DNA of 64,000 bases. Source: Roseiconus nitratireducens. GTDB taxonomy: Bacteria; Planctomycetota; Planctomycetia; Pirellulales; Pirellulaceae. Below are positions 45,738-53,320 of the stretch, in pieces. The position numbers and the translations under genes are program-made. The notes under the pieces are model-generated. The model saw nothing but the letters and a program-made list of their open reading frames with translations, was not told the origin of the DNA and ran no database searches. The DNA lies in assembly GCF_008629675.1 (NCBI RefSeq), contig NZ_VWOX01000003.1, forward strand, positions 1 to 64,000. The letters run 5' to 3'. How positions within the stretch are numbered: position 1 is the first letter of the stretch; each line of letters opens with the position of its first letter.

Positions 45738-46475
45738 ATGAAACGAACGATGCACCTCGACGATCTGCTCAAGGAATGGGAATTCAATCCGCACACACTG
45801 AACGTCCGAATGGTCAAGGGCAGCGACGGGCGGGACGTGATCCAGATGCGGGTGGACATGGGCGTGCTGCAGCTGGAAACCACCGGCCGGCCCGACGGAA
45901 CCGTGATTGAGGGGAACCCGTCGTACTTGGAATACCTGCAAGAGCGAGTGCTCGAGGAACCGGAACTGAAGCTTGATGAAGACCAGTGCATGGAAGTCGA
46001 CCGGGAATTCATGCAATTCTACCATCGCCGAATCTGCTGGCTGCGGCTGCAGTACTACAACCGCGCGGTGATGGACGCTGACCACACGCTGCGATTGATG
46101 GACTTGAGCGAACGGGTCAGCCCGGACGAAGAATGGACGCGTTCGCATGAACAGTATCGGCCGTTCGTGCTGTTTCACCGAACGCAGGCGGCCGCGTTGG
46201 GCTCTCTGGAAGAGGACGAATCAGGCGAGGAAGCCGTCCAGGCAATCAACAGCGGGCTGGAAACGATCCGCCAATTTTTCATCCGACACGAAGCGGAAGA
46301 GCACTTCGACGAAGACGAGCTGGTGGTCCGCCTGGTCGAACTTCGCGAGACGCTGCGGAGCGAGTACGCCGTTGGACAAACCCTCCGCGAGAAACTCAGT
46401 CAGGCCGTTGAGCAAGAGCAGTACGAATTGGCTGCCAAGCTCCGTGACGAACTGAACCGCCGGGAATTGGACTGA
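45738..46475 (+). CDS. orphan UVR-motif protein
   Basis: This protein has 245 residues from the ATG at 45738; an ATG at 45750 is an alternative. A UVR domain (REKLSQAVEQEQYELAAKLR, DELNRRE) fills the C-terminus. The N-terminal two thirds have LDDLLKEWEFNPHTLNVRMV, then RMVKGSDGRDVIQMRVDMGV and a Tyr/Leu-rich segment. UVR domains in UvrB/UvrC mediate protein contact, and in stand-alone proteins (for example McsA) they act as adaptors. The planctomycete-type N-terminus is of unknown role. Confidence 0.75.
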   Translation: MKRTMHLDDLLKEWEFNPHTLNVRMVKGSDGRDVIQMRVDMGVLQLETTGRPDGTVIEGNPSYLEYLQERVLEEPELKLDEDQCMEVDREFMQFYHRRICWLRLQYYNRAVMDADHTLRLMDLSERVSPDEEWTRSHEQYRPFVLFHRTQAAALGSLEEDESGEEAVQAINSGLETIRQFFIRHEAEEHFDEDELVVRLVELRETLRSEYAVGQTLREKLSQAVEQEQYELAAKLRDELNRRELD

Positions 46476-46493
46476 AGCGGTTTTCGCAAAATG

Positions 46494-46531
46494 AAACGTG
46501 TGCCGAAGGCTGTCGCCTCCGACACACGTTT
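46494..46531. terminator. long hairpin between convergent genes
   Basis: AAACGTGTGCCGAAGGC and GCCTCCGACACACGTTT pair over 17 positions with two mismatches around a TGTC loop. It begins 18 bp after the UVR stop and faces the convergent sigma factor gene. It is a good candidate for a transcription end, although no U-run follows. Confidence 0.6.
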
Positions 46532-46633
46532 GCTCCCCCGGCTCGCTTTGCGTCTTGCGGTCCGCGCGACTTTCCACCGTCTGGCGACGGCGGCGACGGA
46601 GTCCCTTCATCGGCAAATCGCGCGTGTCAAAGC

Positions 46634-46687
46634 CGTAGCAACGCTCGCCAGAGCGTCGCCTTCCGCCGCGTCTGGCGACGGCGGCGG
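46634..46687. repeat. REP-like palindromic repeat (GTAGC...GCCAGAGCG family), copy 1
   Basis: GTAGCAACGCTCGCCAGAGCG is followed by CCGCCGCGTCTGGCGACGGC. A partial copy (CCACCGTCTGGCGACGGCGG) lies at 46574-46593. The same modules occur at 55674-55721 and 56293-56354. All copies sit in gaps or at gene ends. Confidence 0.7.
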
Positions 46688-46706
46688 CAATGTCATTCGA
46701 CAAGGC

Positions 46707-47291
46707 TTAGACGGCTGCTTGCAGCGAGTCCATTTCCTTGGCAAGTCGCTTCCGAGCGACGTGCAACCGACGCTTGATCGTGCCGATCGGCGCCTGGAAC
46801 TCGTCGCTCATTTCGATCAGCGTGCGACCGTTCAGGTAGAACGCGGTCAGCGTCTCCTGATCCAACGCACCCAAACGATCGATGCTGTCGCGAACCGCGG
46901 CGGCTTGCTCGCGGCTCTGCACAACGTCGTCCGGAGCATCGGCGGTCACGCAGTTGGCTTCCAGCGTTTCCGGATCGCACGAGACGGCCCAGCGGTTACG
47001 GGTGACTCGGTTGATCGCCATACGGTGCACGATCTGCCGCAGCCATCCGCCAAACGCTTCGGGCACCCGCAGCTGTCGAATCTTTTGCATGGCCTGAATG
47101 AACACGTCTTGAGCCAATTCGTCCGCCTCGTCGGCGTTGCGAACACGGCTCATCGCTCCCGCGACGATCGCCGGACGATAACGCGCAAACAACTCACCAA
47201 ATGCCTCTCGGTCGTCGGCTTGGGCACGAACGACCAACTCGGCAACGCTCAAGTCTCGCAAATCAATTTCATTCTCGGTGTTGATCTTCAT
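46707..47291 (-). CDS. ECF-type RNA polymerase sigma factor
   Basis: This protein has 194 residues from the ATG at 47291. Region 2 is visible as DREAFGELFARYRPAIVAGA, DEADELAQDVFIQAMQKI and FGGWLRQIVHRMAINRVTRN. Region 4 follows as LDQETLTAFYLNGRTLIEMS, then PIGTIKRRLHVARKRLAKEM. It recognises an unknown promoter. No anti-sigma gene with a membrane segment or zinc finger is adjacent, so control must be elsewhere. Confidence 0.9.
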   Translation of the reverse strand: MKINTENEIDLRDLSVAELVVRAQADDREAFGELFARYRPAIVAGAMSRVRNADEADELAQDVFIQAMQKIRQLRVPEAFGGWLRQIVHRMAINRVTRNRWAVSCDPETLEANCVTADAPDDVVQSREQAAAVRDSIDRLGALDQETLTAFYLNGRTLIEMSDEFQAPIGTIKRRLHVARKRLAKEMDSLQAAV

Positions 47292-47294
47292 CAC

Positions 47295-47761
47295 TCGGTT
47301 CCTTCCGAACGCTGACCGATGGCGGTCGATCCCGCACGGGGCATGTCAGCGGCTTCGGTGGGCGACCGGTTCGACGGATCCCTTCGGGACCGGCGACCAG
47401 TCGGGTTGCTCTTCGGTGTCAGTCAGACACTTCGCGGCGGGTTTGCCAAACTTGGAAGGAACCACAGGATTCCATCCCGTTTGCCAACCGTCACGCGAAG
47501 GCTGTTGGGGTGTCGCGTTCACCAAGCGACCGGTCCGATCGAAAGTTCGATCGGGAGCGGAGCGACTGAAGACTCAGGGTCACCGTCGACATCGTTTTGC
47601 CGACGTGGTTCCGATCCTTGGCGGGTCGGTCCCGAAGCGTTTCAGAGGCAGTTGCAAAGAACCGGAGTTCACCGACCGCGGGGTTCGCAGGTGCGGCAGG
47701 TCCGACGTTCTCTGGCTTGGCGATGGGTCGCGGAAAGGGCGAGCGGGCTCGCGATTCCGCG
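47295..47761. other. 467-bp region upstream of the sigma factor
   Basis: Open frames of 250-260 codons cross this region on the + strand, but they have an unlikely composition (rich in Arg, Gly, Cys) and no family likeness. It probably contains the sigma gene's promoter and leader. A direct-repeat pattern CGATCGGAAGTTCGATCGGGA occurs near 47535-47560 as CGATCGAAAGTTCGATCGG. Confidence 0.35.
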
Positions 47762-48085
47762 TCAGCAGCCCCGATATCTCGGGGCGGTCGTGGCCAGACG
47801 GGCGGGTTCGCTTCGCCGCGTCGCTAGCAAGAAACGTTTGCGTTTCTCGCCGGCGAGGGTTTGGACGAACTGCCACGCCTGGGTGCCTGTGCGGCGGTTC
47901 CGATTCAGCCGACAATTTGTCGGCATCGGATGGACCGCCGCATGCGACCCCATCAAGGGCGATACACACGCCGTGGAGATTGGGAGGGCCGATACGTACG
48001 CAACCGAATCGACGCTCAGAATCTCACGGATGCCTGCCAGATCCAGGCTGCGTGCGATAGCTGCGATGATTAGTTGAAAACGCAT
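47762..48085 (-). CDS. possible small protein with strong ribosome binding site
   Basis: This protein has 107 residues from the ATG at 48085, with GGGAGG 6-11 bases upstream, the best Shine-Dalgarno in the neighbourhood. The N-terminus MRFQLIIAAIARSLDLAGIR is amphipathic. The C-terminal half is basic and crosses a perfect 7-bp hairpin (AGAAACG/CGTTTCT near 47830-47847). I find no family. The ORF may be real at its start but altered downstream. Confidence 0.35.
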   Translation of the reverse strand: MRFQLIIAAIARSLDLAGIREILSVDSVAYVSALPISTACVSPLMGSHAAVHPMPTNCRLNRNRRTGTQAWQFVQTLAGEKRKRFLLATRRSEPARLATTAPRYRGC

Positions 48086-48364
48086 CTCAAACCTCCCGGC
48101 ACCGACTTGGGTGCGGCGTGGAGCAACGAAAAATGAAATGGGACGATCCACCGCCGGAGGGTTCACCAAAGAACCATCCGCCCGGGTTGGCAACCCGCGC
48201 GGTACCATGCACCGCAAACGTGGATCACGTCCCCCCGAGATAACCGTATCCCAGGGGGGCACCAAAAGCCAGCGGAAATCGACCGGCGATTGGTGAGATG
48301 CACGTACAGATCGGCCTTCCGCCAAAAGGTTCGCGCCCAAAAAACTGTTTTTTCGATTTTGCGC

Positions 48365-49447
48365 ATGACCCCCGATGCAACCTCCGCCGATGCCCGCACG
48401 CCGCCGGACGCCGGGAAAGCCGCGGCAACAACCAATCCGCAGCCGCGGAGCACCGCACTGGAGCCCGCGGCAAAGCCTTTAGAGCCCGCAGCGAAGCCCC
48501 CAGGACCCACAGCGGAGCCGACGCCAGGCTCGGCAGAGCAGCGTGACCTCGGGGTTGCTTCCTTCACCACGGCGGGAATTGCGACACCCGCGGCATCGTT
48601 CCCGATGGCCGCCCGGTCTCTGGGCCGGCAATTCCTGGAACTGTTGCTCCCATCGACTTGCCGCATCTGCGATGCCTGTGTCGCTGCGGACGAAGATTTC
48701 TGCCGCCGATGCCTGCGGCACCTGACCCAATCCGAACCGCTGATGCGTTCGGCGTGTGCCCGGTGCGCCCGCCCTGGAGCCTCCAAGCCACAAGGCATCA
48801 CGGCGTCTGGTCCAAGTAGCGTCAGGCTCGATCCGATTCCGACGGATTGCCAAGCCTGCCGGAACGAGTCCTTCGCATTCGACCGCTGCCTGGCGCTGTG
48901 GACCTACCAGGGAGAGGTTCGCGAAGCGGTCGTCGCGGCCAAATATGCTAGCAAGGTGGCCCTGGCCGACGCCCTGGGCAGGCGATTGGCCCAGAAAATC
49001 GCGGAAGGCCTGCTGGGCGCCGACCGCCCGAACCCATCGGCTCCGAGTGCGCCCGACGGTTTGCTTCCGGATCTGATCACCTCGGTGCCTTCGCATCGCT
49101 GGCGGCGGATCCAGCGAGGCGGCGGCGGCGTGGGCGTGCTGGCGGCCGTGACCGCCAAATCTTTGCAACGGGCGGGGCTGAATTGCTCGTACCGGCCGAT
49201 CCTGAAAACGACGCGGCGGATCCGCAAACAAGCCTGGCTGGGTGACCGCGAGCGGGTCGAAAACGTTCGCGGGGCTTTCCGAATCGCGCGCCGGCGATGG
49301 CGGTCGGCCGGCGGATCGCTGCAGAATCGGCACGTGCTTTTGGTCGACGACGTGATCACGACCGGCTCCACGGCCAACGAAGTGGCTCGGGTCCTGAAAG
49401 CATCCGGTGCAAGCCGCGTGACCGTCGCGGTCGTCGCTCGGGCATAA
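48365..49447 (+). CDS. ComF-like phosphoribosyltransferase
   Basis: This 360-residue protein starts at the ATG at 48365. It has a roughly 85-residue Pro/Ala-rich N-terminal extension. A ComF zinc finger follows (LPSTCRICDACVAADEDFCR, RCLRHL, then CARCARPGA), and C-terminally the PRPP-binding motif VLLVDDVITTGSTANEVARV. The segment YQGEVREAVVAAKYASKVAL is the usual ComF middle. ComF helps natural transformation (single-strand handling), and related proteins are of unknown reaction. No other competence gene is near. Confidence 0.85.
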   Translation: MTPDATSADARTPPDAGKAAATTNPQPRSTALEPAAKPLEPAAKPPGPTAEPTPGSAEQRDLGVASFTTAGIATPAASFPMAARSLGRQFLELLLPSTCRICDACVAADEDFCRRCLRHLTQSEPLMRSACARCARPGASKPQGITASGPSSVRLDPIPTDCQACRNESFAFDRCLALWTYQGEVREAVVAAKYASKVALADALGRRLAQKIAEGLLGADRPNPSAPSAPDGLLPDLITSVPSHRWRRIQRGGGGVGVLAAVTAKSLQRAGLNCSYRPILKTTRRIRKQAWLGDRERVENVRGAFRIARRRWRSAGGSLQNRHVLLVDDVITTGSTANEVARVLKASGASRVTVAVVARA

Positions 49448-49732
49448 TGTCGGCGGCGGCGCCGGATAAAAATCCGTTAGATTTTAAGTCTACAACGACA
49501 AGAGTTTGCCGAATAAAAAGGATGCGGGGTCCTTCCCTGCCTATCCTATTCTCGATGCAATGGGCCGAATCCATGGCGGGACGAATCGTTCGATTCGTCT
49601 GATTTTGCCTACCCGGGGGGTTTTGACCGTGCAGCGACGCCCCAAGATAGTGCAAACCGATCGCGATCGGGCACCGTAATTGCAAGTTCGCTTCCCCCGA
49701 CGCCAATCCTTGTCTCCTCTACCGTCTCCGCC

Positions 49733-50728
49733 GTGAACGACGTCAAACGACCTCGAAACGCCAGCCGATTCGCCCATTTCCGCAGCTTCGTGTTTCGCGG
49801 CCTGGGAGTGGTGCTGCCGCCGCTGTTGACGATCCTGGTGCTGATCTGGGCCTGGAACACGATCGAAAGCTACGTGCTGCGCCCGGTCGAGTCGTTCGCC
49901 CGCATGGGACTGGTTTGGTACGCCGAGTCGCAGGACGGGACCCTGACCCAGGTGCCCGCTTCAGCGGTCCCGAATGACGATGGATCGTTCCAGTACGGGT
50001 CCTATCGCTACGTGCCCGACCCCACCGGTCGCCGCTATCTGCCCGAGTTCGTCGTCCAGACGGTCGAGGAAAATGCGAATTACTTCGACGAAGACGCGCC
50101 GAAGCTGGTCTCCGCCAAGGCCTATTGGAATCGTTACATCCAGTTGGAATGGATGCCGCGGCGGCTGGTCGTCCCGGTCTTCCTGATCGTCTTTCTAACG
50201 ATCCTGTACTTCCTGGGACGGCTGTTCACATTCGGGCTGGGCCGCTGGTTCTTTCACAATTTCGATTCCGCCATCCTGCGGATTCCGATCGTCAACAAGG
50301 TCTACGGCAGCGTGAAGCAGGTCACGGATTTCGCGTTCAGCGAACGTGAAATTGAGTTCAACAACGTCGTGGCCATCCAGTATCCCAGCAAGGGGATTTG
50401 GTCCATCGGCTTCGTGACGGGCAACGGAATCGGCCAGATCGCCGATGCCACCGGTGAACCAATGTTGAGCGTCCTGATGCCGACCAGCCCGATGCCGATG
50501 ACCGGATTCACCGTCACGGTCAAAAAGAGCGAGGCGATCGATGTCGACATGACGATCGACGAAGCGATTCAATTTGTCGTCAGTTGCGGCGTCGTGGTCC
50601 CACCCAGCCAGCGTGCCGATCGCGCCGGCATCCCGGGACAAGACCGCAAGGCAAAGGTGCGAGACGGGGCCATCGTGTTGCCGGGATCGGCCGCAGCCAG
50701 CAGCCCCAACGATCCCTCGGCGGTCTGA
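49733..50728 (+). CDS. DUF502 membrane protein
   Basis: This 331-residue protein starts with GTG at 49733. Two transmembrane helices flank an extracytoplasmic loop: residues about 18-42 (FVFRGLGVVLPPLLTILVLI) and about 143-162 (LVVPVFLIVFLTILYFLGRL). The DUF502 core is then visible: RIPIVNKVYGSVKQVTDFAF, VAIQYPSKGIWSIGFVTGNG and LMPTSPMPMTGFTVTVKKSE. The loop is longer than in most DUF502 proteins (about 100 residues). A membrane-organisation role has been proposed for this family, without a known activity. Confidence 0.87.
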   Translation: MNDVKRPRNASRFAHFRSFVFRGLGVVLPPLLTILVLIWAWNTIESYVLRPVESFARMGLVWYAESQDGTLTQVPASAVPNDDGSFQYGSYRYVPDPTGRRYLPEFVVQTVEENANYFDEDAPKLVSAKAYWNRYIQLEWMPRRLVVPVFLIVFLTILYFLGRLFTFGLGRWFFHNFDSAILRIPIVNKVYGSVKQVTDFAFSEREIEFNNVVAIQYPSKGIWSIGFVTGNGIGQIADATGEPMLSVLMPTSPMPMTGFTVTVKKSEAIDVDMTIDEAIQFVVSCGVVVPPSQRADRAGIPGQDRKAKVRDGAIVLPGSAAASSPNDPSAV

Positions 50729-50902
50729 ATCGCGGGCCAACGTTCGCCCGAGCACGAGCAACGCGGCCGAACGCATTCTGGTTCCAAGGCTCCCGCCTTG
50801 GAACCCACTGCCTGGCAGGCTCCGCCTGCTGCCACCACTGCCCCGGTTTAAGATACCGGACATCCGGAATTGATCTGCCGACGAGTCAGTCTCAGTCTCG
50901 TG

Positions 50903-51137
50903 CTCGTGCTCAGCGAAGCGGTGCTCGTCATCGAATTCAGCATAGTTCGCCACGCCGGTCTCGCGATGCCGACCGGTGAGCGATTGCAAAGCGTCAAATG
51001 ACGCGGCGACATCTGTCGATCAACAACCGGTAAACGTCAAGACGCTCGTGGTCGAAGGATTGCGCGGTCATCAGGGCTGGTTCCGATTGCGAGCACGAGC
51101 ACCGCTTCGCTGAGCACGAGCACCGCTTCGCTGAGCA
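50903..51137. repeat. 26-bp inverted repeat with tandem right arm
   Basis: The left arm (50903-50928, CTCGTGCTCAGCGAAGCGG and following) is an exact inverse of 51095-51120. The right arm is repeated at 51116-51137 with a 21-bp period. The two arms enclose about 165 bp. They lie between the convergent DUF502 and Cys-rich lipoprotein genes, in a 526-bp gap without genes, and can act as a bidirectional transcription end or a REP-like element. Confidence 0.85.
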
Positions 51138-51254
51138 TCAGGCGGGGACTCAAGCAACAGCAAAGTCGTCTTTTTTTTCCCGAAGGCAACGGGAATCACC
51201 GCAGCTTTCACACATCGAAACCCGACCATCGGTTCTCGGACAAAAACCACGGAG

Positions 51255-52007
51255 CTATCGGCGATACTCGTTGAGAAAGCCTCGGGCGGTGTTGGTCCGC
51301 GGAGTAAAGATCTTCCGCGACTGCTGCGGAACGGGGGCGGCCTTCCTGCCGCCGGACGGAGACTCCAGAATCGGCGGCTGCAGCCCTGAATCCAATTCGA
51401 TTCCTTGCGGAACCGACTCGACCACATGCGGCTCCGAATACACCTGCCCACCGTCGCACGAGCACGGTCCTTCGCAGCCGCAGGCGGGTTCGAAACCACA
51501 GCCCGGTTCGATCCCGCAAGCGGGCTCCAGCGGATAGGCCGCTTCGAATCCGCACCCGGGTTCCAACCCGCACCCCGGCTCGACGGGAACGCCGCACTGG
51601 CAGGGACCTTCGCAACCGCAGGCGGGTTCCGCCAGGCAGCCGTCGCAACCGCTATCGCAGCCCTGGCAACGATCGGGTGCAAAACAGCGATCGGACATCG
51701 CGACCGGTCCTGGATCACATCCGCATCGGTAGCCCCACAAGCTCTTGAATCCGGCGAACACCGATCGACACTTGCCGCAGCTTTGGCCGTTGTAGTTGCC
51801 ACAGGCGTCGCAGGGGTCCACGCAGTCGGCCGGCTGGTTGATCCACGGGTCGACGTAAAGCTCCCCGCATCCGGTGCAGCTGTCGCACTGACCGTCGCAG
51901 GATCCGGTGACAGCCGGACCACAACATCCGGCCCCCATCGGTCCGACGCACCCGGCGGTCCCGAGCACCATCCAACCAACTAACAACAATCCGTACACAC
52001 GTGACAT
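51255..52007 (-). CDS. cysteine-rich lipoprotein
   Basis: This protein has 250 residues from the ATG at 52007. A lipobox lies at VLGTAGC (C20). The mature part is extraordinarily rich in Cys, Gly and Pro, with CDPCDACGNYNGQSCGKC and recurring PGCGLEPGCGFE/PACGCEGPCQCG units (about residues 120-190). The C-terminal 50 residues are Cys-poor and basic (SGGRKAAPVPQQSRKIFTPR). It is probably an outer-membrane or periplasmic structural protein with many disulfides or metal sites. The repeats vary in spacing. Confidence 0.65.
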   Translation of the reverse strand: MSRVYGLLLVGWMVLGTAGCVGPMGAGCCGPAVTGSCDGQCDSCTGCGELYVDPWINQPADCVDPCDACGNYNGQSCGKCRSVFAGFKSLWGYRCGCDPGPVAMSDRCFAPDRCQGCDSGCDGCLAEPACGCEGPCQCGVPVEPGCGLEPGCGFEAAYPLEPACGIEPGCGFEPACGCEGPCSCDGGQVYSEPHVVESVPQGIELDSGLQPPILESPSGGRKAAPVPQQSRKIFTPRTNTARGFLNEYRR

Positions 52008-52406
52008 GGTCGCATTCCGTTGAACAAGTTCCTCACGCCAGGCGACCCGCATCATTCGCGGCGGTGGCGGACTATCCCAAGCGTCGGCGCAACCCAGCGC
52101 CGCCGCGGACATTGACCGTCATCGTCATCCGAATCGGCAAAGTTGAACAATTCTGGCTAACCGTCACCTCACCAGGTTTTCTCAAGTGAGCCGCGTGGCA
52201 CTAGCCGCGGGTTTCCTCGCCTCAACCGGCGGCGAGCGCTTTGCCGCCCAATCGCACCGCGACCGACGAATGCGTCTTCCGGCGAAGCCGCTCAATTCGG
52301 TACGGTTCCGCCGTTGGTCGGAGTACGTGCGGGCTGTGGATTCCAGCCGTGTTTCCCGACCGCGTGTTTCACATCTTGCCGAACGCGAATCTCGATCGGA
52401 CTTGCC
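52008..52406. other. divergent region with a copy of the CTAGCCGCGGGT repeat
   Basis: A 22-bp element at 52191-52212 (CCGCGTGGCACTAGCCGCGGGT) recurs inverted at 55778-55799 with two mismatches. No gene is seen. Promoters of the Cys-rich lipoprotein and PAP2 genes must lie here. Confidence 0.5.
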
Positions 52407-53249
52407 ATGCGATCTGAAGCCCCGAGAACGTTTGCGACAGCCTCGCCGGAGAACCGGTGTGTCGACGACGACACGCAACGACCGCGAATCGTCCCGGCGT
52501 TCAAACCCATCAAATCTGGTTCGTTTCCGCTGGCGGCATTGCTGTGGACCGCAGGCCTGCTGCTGTTGTCGGTGCCGATGGTGACGCTGATCGACATCCC
52601 GGTTGCGCGATGGTTTGCCACGGACCCGTTTCCTCGAGAGATCAACAACGCGCTCGAATTGACGCGCGTGTTCTCCCACGGCAGCGGGATCTTTGTGATC
52701 CTGGTCGGGATCTTCTTGATGGCCCCGCATCGACGTTGGCACCTTCCCAAACTGGCAACGCTTGCGATCGGTGCCGGTGCGGTTGCGACACTGGCCAAGA
52801 TGTTTGTTTTGCGGCCGCGACCGACCGGACTGAATTTGAACGTCGCCTCGCACGATTCCGCTTGGCTGTGGGCATTTGATTGGACGCTTTCTCAAGTCGC
52901 AACGTTTGATGCCAGCACACGCGCATTCCCCAGCGGCAACATGGCCACCGCGATCGCCCTGACCGTCGGGTTGTGGACGGTGTTGCCGCGCGGACGTTGG
53001 TTGTTTGCTGCGATCTGTTTGGGAACCATGGTGCAACGGCTGGCGTGCAGCGCCCACTTTCCCAGCGACATTCTGGGTGGAGCAGCATTCGGATTGCTTT
53101 GGGCGTACGTCTGTGTGCATCCAAAGCTGCTGGGCAACCTGTTCGACAAAATGCAACCGGAATCGGAACCGCGGCGACGGCCCCGACCTCCGGAACCGGA
53201 GCGGAAGCAGAGCGATCCACCCCCGCTGGACCGGCGGATCGCCGCCTGA
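52407..53249 (+). CDS. PAP2-superfamily membrane phosphatase
   Basis: This protein has 280 residues from the ATG at 52407. Five or six transmembrane helices carry the three phosphatase motifs: KMFVLRPRP (K131 to P139), FPSGNMATA (P175-N178) and RLACSAHFPSD (R211, H217, D221). The second motif is normally PSGH; here the histidine is Asn178. That residue is the usual general acid, so activity may be reduced or altered. Family members dephosphorylate undecaprenyl or lipid phosphates in the membrane. The C-terminus is Pro/Arg-rich and soluble. Confidence 0.82.
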   Translation: MRSEAPRTFATASPENRCVDDDTQRPRIVPAFKPIKSGSFPLAALLWTAGLLLLSVPMVTLIDIPVARWFATDPFPREINNALELTRVFSHGSGIFVILVGIFLMAPHRRWHLPKLATLAIGAGAVATLAKMFVLRPRPTGLNLNVASHDSAWLWAFDWTLSQVATFDASTRAFPSGNMATAIALTVGLWTVLPRGRWLFAAICLGTMVQRLACSAHFPSDILGGAAFGLLWAYVCVHPKLLGNLFDKMQPESEPRRRPRPPEPERKQSDPPPLDRRIAA

Positions 53250-53320
53250 ACATTCGACGCGGTTTTTCATTGATCTACAATGCGGCCAGTTCTGCCCCGA
53301 CTCGCTGCCGCAGCTGTTGA

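Noticed and set aside
47278..48077. Two overlapping + strand ORFs of 250-260 codons
   Set aside because: Unusual Arg/Gly/Cys composition, no ribosome binding site, and both are equally open; no family likeness.
52182..53270. 362-codon minus-strand ORF
   Set aside because: It is antisense to the PAP2 gene; Arg/Gln-rich without family likeness.
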